This document shows positions 27,374-40,800 of a stretch of 64,000 nt of DNA, one piece after another. Under the pieces are notes generated by a model. That model saw only the letters and a list, made by a program, of their open reading frames with translations, was not told where the DNA came from and did no database searches. How positions within the stretch are numbered: the stretch's first letter is position 1; every line of letters begins with the position of its first letter. The position numbers were made by a program, and so were the translations under genes. Origin of the DNA: Epiperipatus broadwayi (Eukaryota > Onychophora > Udeonychophora > Euonychophora > Peripatidae); NCBI GenBank assembly GCA_028023455.1, contig JAQFVV010012671.1:64001-128000 (forward strand), in the 5' to 3' direction.

Positions 27374-27679
27374 AAAAACAAATATAAACAGAGCAAAACT
27401 CTCCATACAGTATTGCCACCTGTGCTAAACAGAGTAATCAATGGATGCCAGAAGGCTTGTGCATAAAATCCCTATCTAATGCCTACTCATCCAATATCCC
27501 CAGACTAGTTTCTGGCTTGTGGCCTTTGTCAGTGAGGAGCTTTGGATCTGAGAGCACTGCATCTAGATCTTAGGATCTAATGCAACCCTCTAGCAACCAC
27601 CTTTTATCTCTACTTAACTACAAAACTATGAGAATGAAATTGAAAACACAAAAAATATTTTCAATCTAAAAACAAATAT
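27374..27679 (-). mobile_element. Hammerhead element family H, copy iv (no hairpin, 12-bp target duplication)
   Basis: AAAAACAAATAT occurs exactly at 27374-27385 and 27668-27679. The 282-bp interior is oriented so that the hammerhead is on the minus strand. Its 3' end (plus-strand 27386) matches the 3' end of the other copies (sense form GAGTTTTGCCTGTTT). It lacks the inverted 5' arm and the tail present at 55903-56229, so it shows what a monomeric copy looks like. It sits 46 bp from exon B. Confidence 0.75.
27497..27538 (-). ncRNA. Type I hammerhead ribozyme motif, copy iv
   Basis: On the minus strand, in order: stem I strand UCCUCA (27533-27538); core CUGACAA (27526-27532, consensus CUGAUGA); stem II GGC/GCC with loop CACAA; core GAAA; a minimal helix III within ACUAGU; cleavage triplet GUC (27503-27505); and the second stem I strand UGGGGA (27497-27502). 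Stem I pairs over all six positions (one G-U). The core position that should be G8 is A here, so this copy is probably inactive, but copy v (63020-63060) keeps CUGAUGA. Confidence 0.7.
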
Positions 27680-27724
27680 CTTAAATATTATGAAAGCAAA
27701 TGTGAAGATAATAATTCACAATAC

Positions 27725-27816
27725 CTTTAACTTCTGGATTTGTTTACACATGAATGTGTTTTTGTCCTTTAATAAGACCAGGTTCTTCTGAAGTTCTCGA
27801 ATTTCAAATTCTCTTG
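27725..27816 (-). CDS. Candidate internal exon (exon B) of a coiled-coil protein gene
   Basis: A 92-bp minus-strand exon. A 3' splice site TTTTATATTTTAG ends at 27817 and a 5' splice site AAG|GTATTG starts at 27724. Only one frame is open (2 nt, then 30 codons, phase 0 at the donor). It gives REFEIRELQKNLVLLKDK, then NTFMCKQIQKLK, a charged leucine-heptad coil. Exon A ends with 1 leftover nt, which fits the 2-nt start here, and exon C can continue in phase 0. The codons are far less A+T-biased than the surroundings. I cannot name the protein; coiled-coil scaffold or ciliary/centrosomal proteins look like this but so do many others. Confidence 0.65.
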
Positions 27817-28114
27817 CTAAAATATAAAAGAAACACTATTCGATATTTAAAAAATCAGAATATATATATATATTAAAATTATTTTTAATTTAAATTTGTA
27901 GCCATTATTAATAACTTATATAAATCAATAGTATATTAGTAATTTTTTAATAACTGGGTCATTGAAAAAATATGTTTTCATTTATTATAATAATTATAAT
28001 GAGTAAGATATATGCGATATATATTTTACACAAATAAAATAATGCGTAAAGCAAGCGAATAAATGAAGTGCAATGGTTCACAAAAACATATACTCTCACA
28101 CTTACAAAATATAT

Positions 28115-30247
28115 TGTAGAGGTGACACCTTACATACCACTGAAACCCACATCCATCTTAAAGACAATTATCACCAATAAAAACAATTTAGGTCTCAACC
28201 TAAACATTAAAACAAATACCCTAGCAATACCCTTCATACTTAACATTAATTAATGATTACATATTTAAATAAATCAAAAGCATATTATTAATTATGCATT
28301 TTAAATAAACCAAAAACATATTATTAACTATGCATTAATAATTATGTTTCAATTCGTCATTCAAAATTATATCCTAACAATACTAACTGAAATAAAAAAA
28401 ATGATCAAATTTCAAACTGTAAGCAAACAATTCACAAAAATCAAAAGAAAGAAAATAAGAATTAAAATTATTATTGTTTATTAATCCATTATAAAAACCA
28501 GGCATAAATTAAAATGACATCAATAACTGAAATAAAATGTGAACTCAAATTGACACATTAAAATAATAAAATATGAAACAAAATGGAACAATCTCGCTCT
28601 GAAAAACGGCATAAAAAAAAAGAAACAAATATTTTTCTTTCTCAAAGGGATTTGAAAAGTAATTCTGGAAAAATCTAACTTCAAATTCACCATTCAAGGC
28701 TATATAACAAAAGCCATTGAAAATATCTCTCTAAAAAAATAATAATAACACAAAATAAGGAGAAAGCTGCTTGAATCAATACGAATAAATTACTTATTTT
28801 GTAAAATTTTTACTTTAGAAATCTTGGAAGCATTTTACTCATAATAGTTCGAGAATTTTATAAATAGAAAACTACTATTAACTTGATAAAACCAAGAACT
28901 TCAAGCAAATTCACCAACAGAGATATGCAGCTATGTTTGGCTAAAACAGAGAAGGCATCGTGGAGATGAAACTGTTTGCCACATAACCATAATTGTTAAA
29001 TTTGTGATTCAAGTAAAATCAGCATATCCATGCTGAATAAGACATCAAAATTATGCTATGATAAACCAAGGAAACTACTTAGATTGAAATGAAGACTGTT
29101 GATGAAAGAATACAAATCGTAATCATGAACACTCAAACAGTATTTGAACATGGTCCAGTGAATTATAATTCAAAAGGAAAAAAGAGGGGATGAAGAACTT
29201 TTCTAAAATAAAATTCCTTTCTCGCTTGTCAACAAGCACTACTGCCAAATAAAACATCGACTTGACTACACTGGATTAATATTATATAAAAAAAAAATTA
29301 TTTCTTTTTTGACAATAGTTGAATTTCATCCAACCACAATTCAGATTCTTATAGAAAGGTAGATTGTAAAAATTATTGTTTTCAATTAAGTAATAAAATA
29401 TAGGCATAGATATCCAATCTTGTTTGATAATTTGTTTGACTATTTATAGACAAAAAGATAAAACTTACTCTTCATATAATATTAAATATCTGTACTATGA
29501 CTATTAGTGTTAAATATTAAATGTTTGTTATAGCTAACTTATCTATTAGATTGTCGTTTATTCAGGAAACATAACTAAATCACTTGTATGATTGATCTTT
29601 CCTATCATACATTATCATATCATTAGAAAAAGGCTCCAAAACATAGAATAATCCTCATAAAGAAAATAACAATCAAAAACCAATGATAGGAAAATTGGTT
29701 AATGGAAATATAAAATCACTTAGATGAATATTTAAATTTCTTTTGCTGTAAAGTTCAAAGTATCAAGTTTGGGTAATGAATGATTATCCTTCGTGGAATA
29801 AAATGGGATTGGATCGTCAGGTATTCAAGAAATAAAATGAAGGATGATCACGCTTATCCAATCGTGTGTTAATAATTATATAAACATATTTCATGTTAAA
29901 ATACAATAATGAACAAAATTTGTTTATGTTAATGAAATTATTAAATATTTAATATCAAAATTGAAGTCACTGCCAACTTGTTTATTTATCTATTTCCCAT
30001 TTCATCACATCGATATTTTGTAAATTTAACATGATACAAGCATACTCTGAAATAGGATGCATGCATATTCTTCCTGAGTTTGAATACCATGGCATAACGT
30101 GGGTCAAGTAGAGGGAAATAGGTGGTTAAAATCTAATTTCCTTTTATCTAATTATTAATGATCTCACAATTAGCTTGACAGAGTTAAATTAAATGAATGA
30201 TCATAACAAAATATGCCCCTCATTAAGAAATAAACCGTTCCATTATA
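28115..30247 (+). repeat. 5' LTR of element 1 (2133 bp)
   Basis: Aligns end to end with 33326-35424. Shared anchors are GTGACACCTTACATACCAC near the start, CCCTAGCAATACCCTTCA, CAACCACAATTCAGATTCTT, and AGAAATAAACYGTTCYATTA at the end. The terminal CA has mutated to TA in this copy. Unusually long for a gypsy LTR. The open frame at 28068-28253 is not coding. Confidence 0.85.
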
Positions 30248-30249
30248 TA

Positions 30250-30267
30250 TGGCAACAAACATTTGGA
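30250..30267 (+). promoter_or_regulatory. Primer-binding site of element 1
   Basis: TGGCAACAAACATTTGGA starts 2 nt after the 5' LTR. The leading TGG is the complement of a tRNA CCA end, in the standard position for minus-strand priming. The tRNA was not identified. Confidence 0.6.
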
Positions 30268-30604
30268 GCTTGAAAACAGATGGTTATAGTAATAAATGCA
30301 AATGATTTGAATGTGTGATAAATTGGAAATAAATAAATTAAATTTTTTTTAACTAATTAAGATAAATAAAATGGTTCTATAATCAGTCGGTTAAACAAAT
30401 GAGAGAAATAAGATTTAATATAGCGAAGTAATAAGTTAAAAAAAAAAAATTATAATACATATGGGATGTGTGGCAACAGAAAATTCTTTATGATCAACTT
30501 AATTAATATGTACAGAGAAATATTAGTTTAAATTTTATAAAGTTAATTTATCACACAGAAATAATACGATATAATACTTATATTAAATGATTACTCAGAG
30601 TAAG

Positions 30605-32230
30605 ATAAAAATGAGGGAATTAGAAACTAGTAATGAAATTGAGATTGAACTTGAACCACAAGGAGTTAATGTAGCATAAACATCAAATTTTCTTAGAAAG
30701 AATATAGATATTTCTATTCTTGAAAATTTAGAACAACATATTTGTATGTCTGGGGGTACTATATTGAAAAATATTTCTCACCAAGAGACAATAATGAATA
30801 CAGAGATACAAAAGGAAGAAAGTACAAATGCAAATGATCCTATCTCAACTAATTGATAATAATGATATAAAATTTGTCAATGAATATGGTTACTAAATTA
30901 GATATAAAAAAACAAAATGAGGATTTGAAAATAGAATTGAAAAATGATACACGAGATTATCAACGGATATGACAAAACAAAATGATTTATCTAAACAATA
31001 TATTGAAGTGAAAACAAAGATGAAAAATAAAAAAAAGATATCGATGAAAGAGACCATAAATGTCAAACAAGATTTATTGAATTTGAAAATCAAATTGAAA
31101 ACAAAATTAATAACAAATTTACTGAAATAATACAACCCTATGATAATTTCAAAACTGAAATGCTAAAAAATCAGAAATGATATCAGAAAGGAATAGATAA
31201 AGAAGTAGAGAAAGTACATTTAGAAATGAATGGTTCTATAAAAGAACAAGATAATTAAAAATTTAGAAAAAAAAATTAATTCGGTAGAAAATGATAATAA
31301 GTGTATTGGGATTAACCAAAGAAATTTAATTGAAGCTGAAATCACCCAAAATAAAGACAATGTTGAAAAGTTCATTAAGGGTCAAAATAATTTACAAAGC
31401 CAATTAGGAAACAAACAGCTCAATAGACCAAAAATTTGAAAATTTAGAATGGGAAGTATCTTATAAATTACAAATATTAAAAAAAAAACCATCTGAGAAT
31501 GAATGGGATATAACTAGAGAAAAATTAGATCTCACCATAAAAGATGATAACATGGATGTCAAACAAAATAAAATGAATGATCCGTAACAGATTTATCAAG
31601 AAACATAGAAATTATCTCAAATCTATAGCATGGAAAAAATTCTTCAAGAGATAAAAGTGAGAGATTAATGATCAAATAATGTTGCCAATTATAAATACCC
31701 AAATGAAGTAATTAATAAAATTAACAAAGCTCAAGTGAATATTATTAATCAATTTGTGAAACTTAAAGTATTCAAAGGCTTTATGAATGAGGCTCCAATT
31801 GAATATTGAGAAAGTCTGAATTTATACTTCTCAATCAACACTAACATCTCAGAAAAAGAAAAATTGATAGTAGCTTATAGTCACTTACAAGGTGATGCGC
31901 TATCATGGTGGGAGTTGTTATTTCAAACACCATTCATTTTTGATCACTAAAAGCTTTATTAATAAAAAAATTTTTAAATAAAGATCAACAAGCATTGTTG
32001 TATCAACTACTCTAAGAAAAATATAGAAATGCCACTGGAGAAATCTTAACCAAATTTTATAGATGACAGATGGCAAAATTGAAAACTTTGAATACTTACC
32101 ATTTGAGTGAAAGTCAAATAATTAGAATCGTGAAACATAATCTCCCATTAAAAATAGAGCAATCTTTATTCTGCATTAATGCACAGAACAGGTTGCAGAT
32201 CCATTAAACAACATTGATATAAACAATCAT
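30605..32230 (+). pseudogene. Gag polyprotein of element 1 (broken)
   Basis: The N-terminal part (30605-31700) is K/E/N/Q-rich coiled coil in shifting frames. The capsid part (about 31740-32170) is a recognisable Ty3/gypsy retrotrans_gag domain: FKGFMNEAPIEY, then ESLNLYFSIN, then KLIVAYSHLQGDALSWWELL, then a KFLNKDQQALLYQLL and EILTKFYR block. The ordered features (FxG, the LxGxAxxWW signature, the following F-rich helix) are those of the family. At least five in-frame stops break it. No CCHC zinc knuckle could be read between 32230 and 32600. In an intact element this protein forms the particle that packages the RNA. Confidence 0.75.
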
Positions 32231-32611
32231 ATTATAAATAAGATACCCCCCCCCCAAGAAGAAATATCAGTAGCCATAAATTACACAATAATAATAACAA
32301 TGATCCCTACCATTGAAAGAGAAAGTCAAATCAAACTGACAATAGCCATCCCAAAAAAAATAAATGATATATAGACAATATCAACCTTATCAAAAATCCT
32401 TCCAAGAGTCCACCAAAACCATCAAAATCTGGGTGTAACTATACCTAAAACTACTCTTAAACTAAACTAAAGTAGCACTTAAGACATAATTCCTCATCTC
32501 AAGGAACTTTATTAAACAAGAGAAATAAAAGTAAAACAATAAATAGAAAAATCACTAACTTAACGTGTTCATGGTAAGATAGAGAACCCAACTATGCTTT
32601 ACAAAGTTGCA

Positions 32612-33030
32612 TCATGGTAGAAATATTGTTTGAGGATTTATTAGTTAAGGCTTTGTTAGACACTGGTAGTCAAATATCAGTAATTTCTAATACAGTTTAT
32701 AATAAAATTTTAAATAAAAATCCAAATATTAAGACCCTACCACTCAGATCAATATAGGTTACCAACAATATAAAAGCCAAACTAATGCAAAAACAAATCT
32801 GGATCGAATTAAAGATTGGCCAAACAATCATCTATCACATCTTTCTTATAGTAAATGACCTTATACATGAAATCATTTTAGGGTCAGACTTCTTACATAT
32901 AAACCAATGTATGATTGATTTCCCAAATAAATTAGTCAAGGTAGGTGATGAGGTTTTAGGGATGTCATTATCTTCAAAATATGATGTACCTGAAATTGAT
33001 ACCATCACCAAGTGTATAAACATTGATTAG
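32612..33030 (+). pseudogene. Retropepsin (aspartic protease) of element 1, one stop
   Basis: The frame reads FEDLLVKALLDTGSQISVIS at about 32630-32690, with the catalytic DTG at 32659-32667. It continues after one stop near 32757 as a long open frame with LIHEIILGSDFLHINQCMID (about 32860-32922), matching the ILGxDFL flap/second-half signature of gypsy proteases. Usual length for the family. The active-site triad is intact; only the stop breaks it. An enzyme of this kind cleaves Gag and Pol in the particle. Normally reverse transcriptase follows directly, but here the 3' LTR begins about 300 bp later. Confidence 0.8.
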
Positions 33031-33325
33031 ATTGTAGAGTAGAAATTCATGGGACATATAATGCCCGAATATTGAAACCTTATCACAGATAAAATAAAAA
33101 CCAAATTAATTTCCTTCCACAATAAATTCAATTACAAAACATAAAAAGTCATTAAATTGTCACAATTCAGAGTATTAATTCAACTGGTGTAAAATGAAAT
33201 TATGTTAAATTAACATAATAACAAATATCTAAGACTATAAAATACACCAACTACAAAAGATAAACATGAATTAATATCCCAACAATAAACAGATCATTTT
33301 CTCGTGCATAAATAAAACCCAAGAA

Positions 33326-35424
33326 TGTAAAGTGACACCTTACATACCACCAAAAACCCACACACCTGAATCCACCTTAAAAATTATTATCACCAATAAA
33401 AGTCAATTTAGATCACTACTTAAACATTAAAACAAATACCCTAGCAATACCCTTCACACTTAACACTAATTAATGATTACATATTTAACTAAACCAAAAG
33501 CATATTATTAATTATGCATTAATAATTTTGTTTCAATTCATCATTCAAAATTATATTCCTAACAATACTGATTAAAATCAAAAAATGATCAAACTTCAAA
33601 ACACAAGCAATTCACAAAATTCAAAAGAAATAAAATAACAATTAAATTTTTTCTTGTTTATTAATCCATTACAGAAACTAGGCATATATTAAAATATCAA
33701 AATCTGAAATAAAACATGAACTCAAATTGACACATTAAAATAATAAAATATGAAACAAAATAGAACAACCTTGCTCTAAAAAACTGCATTAAAAAAAGAG
33801 AAATAAATATTTTTCTTCCTCAGGGGAATTTGAAAAGAACATGCCTTTTGGAAAGATCTAACTTTGAATCGGCCATTCAAGACTATAGAATGAAAGCTGT
33901 TGTAAATATCATATCCCTAAAGAAGAAAATAATAACAGAAAATAAGGAGAAAACTGCTTGAATCAATATGGATAAATGATACATTTTGTAAAATTTTTAC
34001 TTTATAAATCTTGGAAGCATTTTACTTGTAATAGTCAGAGAATTTTAAAAATAAAAAACCATTATTAAGTCTATAAAACCAAGAACATCAGGCAAATTCA
34101 CCAACGGAGATATGCAGCTATGTCTGGCTAAAATAAGGAAGGCAACATGGGCATGAAACTGTTAGCCACATAACCTATAAGTGTTAAATTTGACTTGCAA
34201 GTTAAATCAGCATATACCCATCCATGCTAAATAAGATATCAAATTTATGCTAAGATAAACCAAAGAAACTATTTAGATTGGAATGAACACTATCAATGAA
34301 AGAATGTGAATCGTAATCATGAACCTTCAAACAGCATTTGAACATGGCCCGATGGATTATGAATCAAAAGGCAAAAAGAAAAAAGAGGACCAAGAATTTT
34401 CCCAAAATAAAATTCCTTGGATGCTTGTCAACAAGAACTACTGCCAATTGGAACTTTGACTCAACTACACTGGATTAATGTTATATATGTAACTTTATTT
34501 TTATTTCTTTTGACAATAGTTAAATTTCATCCAACCACAATTCAGATTCTTATAGAAGAGTAGATCATAAATATTACTGTTTTCAATTTGCTAATAAAGT
34601 ATAGGCATACATATTTCAAGCTTGCTTGATAATTAGTTTGACCATTTATAGATTAAAAAAAGGTAAGACTTTACTCGTCAAGTAATATTAAGTATCTACA
34701 CTATAACTATTACAGTGTTGAATATAAAATGTTTGTTACAGCTAACTAATCTATTAGATTGTCATTTATTCGAGATACATGATTAAATCATTTGTATGGT
34801 TGATCTTTCCTATCATAATCATATCATTAGAAAAAGGCTCCCAAAACTCAAGAGTAATCCTCATAAAAAATAAAAAAATAAAAAACTAATGACAGGAAAA
34901 TTGGTTAACTGAGATATAAAATCATTTGGATGAATATTTAAGTTTCTTTTGTTGTAAAGTTTGAATTATCAAGTTTGGGTAATGAATGATTATCCTTCAT
35001 GGGGTAAAACAGGATTGGATCATCAGGTATTCAAGAAATGAAATGAAGGATGATCACACTTATCCAATTGTGAGTTAATAATTATATAAAACATATTTCA
35101 AGTTAAAATATAATAATGAATAAAATTTATTTACATTAATGATTTTATTAAATATTTAATATCAAAATCAAAGTCGCTGCCAACTTTTTTATTTATCTAT
35201 TCCCATTTCATCACATCACATATAGATATTTTGCATATTCATCTTGAGTTTGAATACTGTGGCATAACATGAGTCGAGTAGAAGGAAAATTGAAGAAGGT
35301 AGATAAAAGCGAATTTCCTTTTATCTAATTACTAATGCTCTCACGATTAGTTCGAAAGAATTAAATTAAATGAATGATCATAATAAGATATGTACCTCAC
35401 TGAGAAATAAACTGTTCTATTACA
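33326..35424 (+). repeat. 3' LTR of element 1 (2099 bp)
   Basis: Starts TGTAAAGTGACACC and ends CTATTACA. Compared with the 5' LTR it has many substitutions and small indels. The purine-rich tract expected just upstream is weak (AAAACCCAAGAA). Confidence 0.85.
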
Positions 35425-37841
35425 ATATTTTATATAAACACACACAAAAAAACATTGCATGACTTTTTCAGCGTATTGCCAGCATCCACATTAGGAGCAG
35501 AATAAGCTTGAAAATCAAAAATATAGAATGAATCTCAACTCATTAGCTTTTAAATATTATATTTAAAAAATAAAATTGATTATTGGATGTGTAAATTCAA
35601 ATCTAATACTCTACATCATATAAAATAATTATTCTGGGAGGGTTTGAATGTGGCTTAACACCTAAAGTCCACTGATAACTCAATCCTATAATAGATGGCC
35701 CTGGAGTAGATTATTATTAGAAACTAATTGGCATTTTTATATTTCAAACACGATTGTAGATATTTGGGATAAAATATTAAATGCAAGAAAATTAACTGTA
35801 GCTTGTAGAAATGTAAGATCTCATGCATGAATAAAAAAAGGAAGAAAAAATAATAATAAAAGAAGAAAGATTTATAGATAGATATGATTATCAATAAATT
35901 CAAAATTCTATCTAATGTTAAAACAATTTGATTTAATTTTTAAAAAATTATTATTAATCAGATAGATATGAATACAAGTATTAAAAATAAGCTTTATATA
36001 TATATCATTCTTGCCAAAGAATCAAATGTTCTTACAGTTGGATATTAAAATATATAAGTTGCTAATCTAGTATCAAATCTATATAATTATGTAAGCAAGT
36101 TATCTTGAATTTAAAATCATAAGGTATTTAAATTTCAGATCATTAGTTTGGAGAATATAAAAGTAAAGATGATTACTATATTGTACCGGTAAATGAGGTC
36201 ATCAAGCTTATAATTAACATCTGACTGTGGTGTTAATGATGTATCAGCAAATAGAGCCTTACATAATAGTAAATATGCCTATAATGCTTCTTTAGTTCTT
36301 AATTGACCTTATGTAGTGGTCATACTTCATTAATTCAGGTTTGAACCCTAACCAATAAGTATACTAAATATAAGATATTCAATGTTTGTCAAGCAAATAT
36401 CGATATTGATCATTGTAGAAATATCTCACTACTTAGATTTGTAAAGCTTATAAATACTATTTCACTCAACCAAAATTAATTTAACAACAGGAATGATGAT
36501 GGGTTTTTGTTTAATTACAATGACTCTTAAGTATTTTGTTTATTTAAGTTTCTATTTTCAGAAATGTCAGACACCAAATCTCATAAGAGAATGTTTACTT
36601 GAAATTATTTAATATAATAACCATCATTGTTTACCAATTTTTACCATGACACCCCAATATATCACTTAATGGTTCGCATGTTCTTTTTTAATTAGTATAT
36701 ATATATGTTAAAGTTATATTATTAAATCATATACAAAACCAAATGAATAACTGGATTAACAAATAAAATAATTTATTAACATAACAAGTATAAGTAGATT
36801 AGTTGTAGTTATATAAATTTCAATGGCAAAATTACATTGTGCATATCGTTATTCAGGTGATTATAACCATAAAGAGTTCATAAATTTTATTTTCTCTTTG
36901 TTTAGTTATATCACATGTATGAATATATAAAAAAAAAATCAATCATTATTTTTTTTTTTTTCTTCAACAGTTCATATATTTCCGTATTTACTTTTATTAA
37001 CTCCTCAAACATGTAGATATTTATATGTAGTAAAACATAACATATCCTTTAAATTATTTTCCATTTAAGTTTATACTCATAATTTATTGATAAAATACAG
37101 GATATTCTTGCAGAATATTTAATTTATTTCAGTCTTCATAAATTTAAGAATCTATTATCTTATCTTTTATCGGTCATTTTGTTCTTCACAATTACATTTA
37201 GTCTTTTCATTAATTGAAACAAACAGTAAACAAATAGATTAGAGTTACATTAATATATTACACATTCAATATATATTAGTTTTTGGCAATTTAACTGCAT
37301 AGTCTGGTTTTTTCTTTTTCTTGCACATTATAACAGTTGGTATTAAACTTATCATAAACTTCATTTATGAGAGTGGGCAGTGTGCTTAGGGTTTTCAACC
37401 AATATGTTATTTCATGACAATTCTTTATACAGCACACTTCTATTTTTCATACTATTTGGTATAGAACCCCATCAAGCTTCACAAGAGTGACTCTGACTGT
37501 TAACTATTTTTTTTTCCTACTCCTTTATCTACCACACATACCATCATGCAAATTCTCTTCTTTGTTTTCTTTATAACAAAAATGTGTTGTTAATTCTTTT
37601 TTTTTTTTTTTTCATTTATTTAAATCAATATATTTTCTATATTAAAATTACTAAAATTTTATTTTTAAAAAAATTTGGACTAAGTTAATCTAAAAATCTT
37701 CAAATATCATTTTACTTATTAACTACATATTTTCTTCATCTTTATCATGTGTGGGTGTGTGCAAGTGTGTACACACACACATATCATTATGAAAATCTTA
37801 TATAGCATTCAGATTGCTGCTATCAGGTTTATAATAAATAC
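35425..37841. other. Non-coding A+T-rich DNA between the two LTR elements
   Basis: No gene recognised. GGTTTGAACCC near 36340 resembles a Pol III B box but lacks a convincing partner A box. Long T-runs occur near 36945 and 37600, and a (CA/TG)n stretch near 37750. Confidence 0.4.
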
Positions 37842-40800
37842 TGTAACAGAATAAAAAGTTGCCCTATAGATTTGGACAGCATTTTATAATTAACATGAAA
37901 AAATGATGATGAAATAATCTTTATTATTGCTTTTAAATTTAAGATGCCATTTGTAAGCGTATACTCTTCTTGTAATGCCCGCAGATTTAGGAACCATATG
38001 TAACAGATTGAATATGACAAAACCATGATAGAGTGATCCTGTTTAATTATGCACTGCAAACTGTGGCACTATTTATGATAGAATAAATATGGGTGTATAC
38101 TAACCTCTGTTACAGCCCAATTATTTAGGCAGCATTTGTAACAGATCAAAAATAGGCAATGGGAAATAATAACATAATCTGAATAGAATATAACTCAGTC
38201 ATTGGTTGTCCTATGTAACTGAATAAAAATGAGCCCTGAAGTTGGACATCATTTATAACTAAATAAAATGTATATTAAATAAAAATAATATTAATTTTAT
38301 AATACCTGTAAGTAATAATATTGTTCATAACAAAATAAATATAATATACTAAACTAAATAAATACCAATCAACATCACATGATCAACATCCCTTATGCTT
38401 GCTTATAAACTAGTCTGGGAATAGTGGATGAGTAGGCACTAGATGGGGATTTTATGCCCAAGTCTTCTGGCATTCATTGATTACTCTGGCTTGCATTGAG
38501 TGGTAATATGTATAGAGAGTTTTGCCTGTTTAAATACTAATCAATAAATAATTAGTCAGTATTTAATATAATCCTTTACTTAATCATATATCTGATTGTT
38601 AATTATACTAAAACAAAACAGTGGTAATAATCTTTATTATAGCACCATGAATTCAAACAGCACTTAGAATAAATAGAAAACAAACAAAATTATTATTTCA
38701 AATACTAAATAGAATCCTTATTTAAGATAGATTAAAATAAAGCAATTAAATCAAATATTATCCCAAAACATCAACATATGCTTAAGATATATTTCACTTA
38801 TAATCAAATGAAAATAATGATAAATTATTCAACAACCAAATTCTAATATACCTAATGAATCAAACATTGCTTATAATATGAACTTTTACTAAAATTTAGC
38901 ATGCTCATATCTAAATAAAATAACTCATGAATAATTGAGATAACAGTTTTAGTATGTCTTATAGGTTTACAATATTTATAATATCTAAATAAATATATAA
39001 CTCATTTTTAAATTGATTTACTATTGCTAATCATGCTATTTATAACAAGATAAAATACTTAATAATGATATAATATCAATAAACCCCTGTAATATAATCT
39101 TGAATATATAATATCCAATAATACAAATATATACAGATACTGTAGATTTTTATTATAAATATAATTAATTAATCATATCAATTTATTTTAAATTTCTTGT
39201 AACTAAATCATTAAAACTATATGTTATAACAATCAAAACATATAAAAAGAATTATTAGCATTTGTTATAATCAAATATGAATATTAAAATTGAATATTTA
39301 AATGATTTACAATCCACACTGACCAAATTTAAATATAATTAAATCAAATTGTACTGCATACTACTATCAGCTTTATAATTAAATAAGATTAAGACCTTAT
39401 TGACCAACCATGAACTCATTACAGTACTTATCCAATCAATAATAATTTAGATAAAACATGCAAATATTTGATTATGATTATCATATAAAGTTTATATCTA
39501 ATCAGATAACTATTAAATTCAATAAAAAAAATAAAAAAAACCAATAATATAACCATACTCAATTACCAATCCTGGGATTTGATTTCTGGATTACGAGATA
39601 TAGTTATTTCAAATAACTTTTATGATATAGATAGTTTATTTTGTCTCACTTGAATGTTATTTATTAATCTATGAATTCATATTGCACTCTTGAATAATAA
39701 TTAGACAAGTTTATTTGTTTTAAGCTAAATTACAATTTATAAATAAATGAATATCAGTTATATGATTAAATATATATATAATAAATATTTTGTAAATAAT
39801 CAACATTACATGTATAAGCTAATTGAATGTAGAATAAATCATCAATTGACATTAATGTCATATTTAAATATTTGACTGCCCATCAATTTCTAATTATTTA
39901 ATACCAAACATGAAACATATATATCTATCTAATACAAAATATGTTGCACGATGTTGGTACTTTCCAAAATACAAGAGTTTAATATATACATCTTATATAA
40001 AAATATTTACATATAAAGATGAATTTAATTATTTATTGATATGAATTTATGAGAACAAAATTACGTGAATATTTATTATGATAAAATCTTTTTCTTTTGA
40101 ATGATATACCTAAAGTTAATTTAAAATCAATAAAAAATATGAATATATTTTAAATATTAAAATAATAATTACTATGCCATAAAATATGACTTTAAACTTA
40201 CGAAGACTTAACTCTTATATTTAGTTATGTAAATAGATTACTATTTAACTTATAATTATATGCTATTTATCAATAAATACAATATATTTTTAAATGAAGA
40301 TAAACAAATATATATATATATATCAATAATAATGACAAATATAAATAAACTACCTGAATGAGTCTTTAAATACTGTATTTCCAGGATGGCATCACACTTC
40401 TAATGTCTATTTCAAACTACTAACCAATAATACATCTTTGTTCTAGAGAAGATATAATATATTCGCGAACACTTTTAAATTCAAAGTATATTTTGTCAAA
40501 TCCATGTTTTGTATATATATCCAAATTATTTTCAAATAATAATTATTTGGTTTATATGACATTGCACGCATAAGTAGTAGTTTATATTCATGATGCTATG
40601 AAGAGATATCCTTTCATGAGCACGTATTATTTCAAAATATTATGGAATAGATGCTAGCTTTACCAAGGATGATTAAACTGATTCATATCTTAGAAAAATT
40701 TAATCAATCTAATAACATTACACAAGCAAATAAATATGACTCTTGAATATCTTCTAATGTTCGTATTCCATCTCATCCATTTTAAAAGATAAAATTACGT

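Larger units (their letters stand above)
28115..35424 (+). mobile_element. Ty3/gypsy-type LTR retrotransposon 1, gag-protease only
   Basis: Two long direct repeats (28115-30247 and 33326-35424) bound a 3.08-kb interior. The element starts TGTA and the right copy ends TTACA. ATAT borders it on both sides (28111-28114, 35425-35428), a possible 4-bp target duplication of low information in this DNA. A primer-binding site starts at 30250. The interior carries a gag region and an aspartic protease, in different frames and with stops, but no trace of reverse transcriptase, RNase H or integrase, and there is no room for them before the 3' LTR. It is therefore a non-autonomous form, either deleted or of the gag-only type that depends on a full relative. 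The LTRs differ visibly, so the copy is old. Confidence 0.8.
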
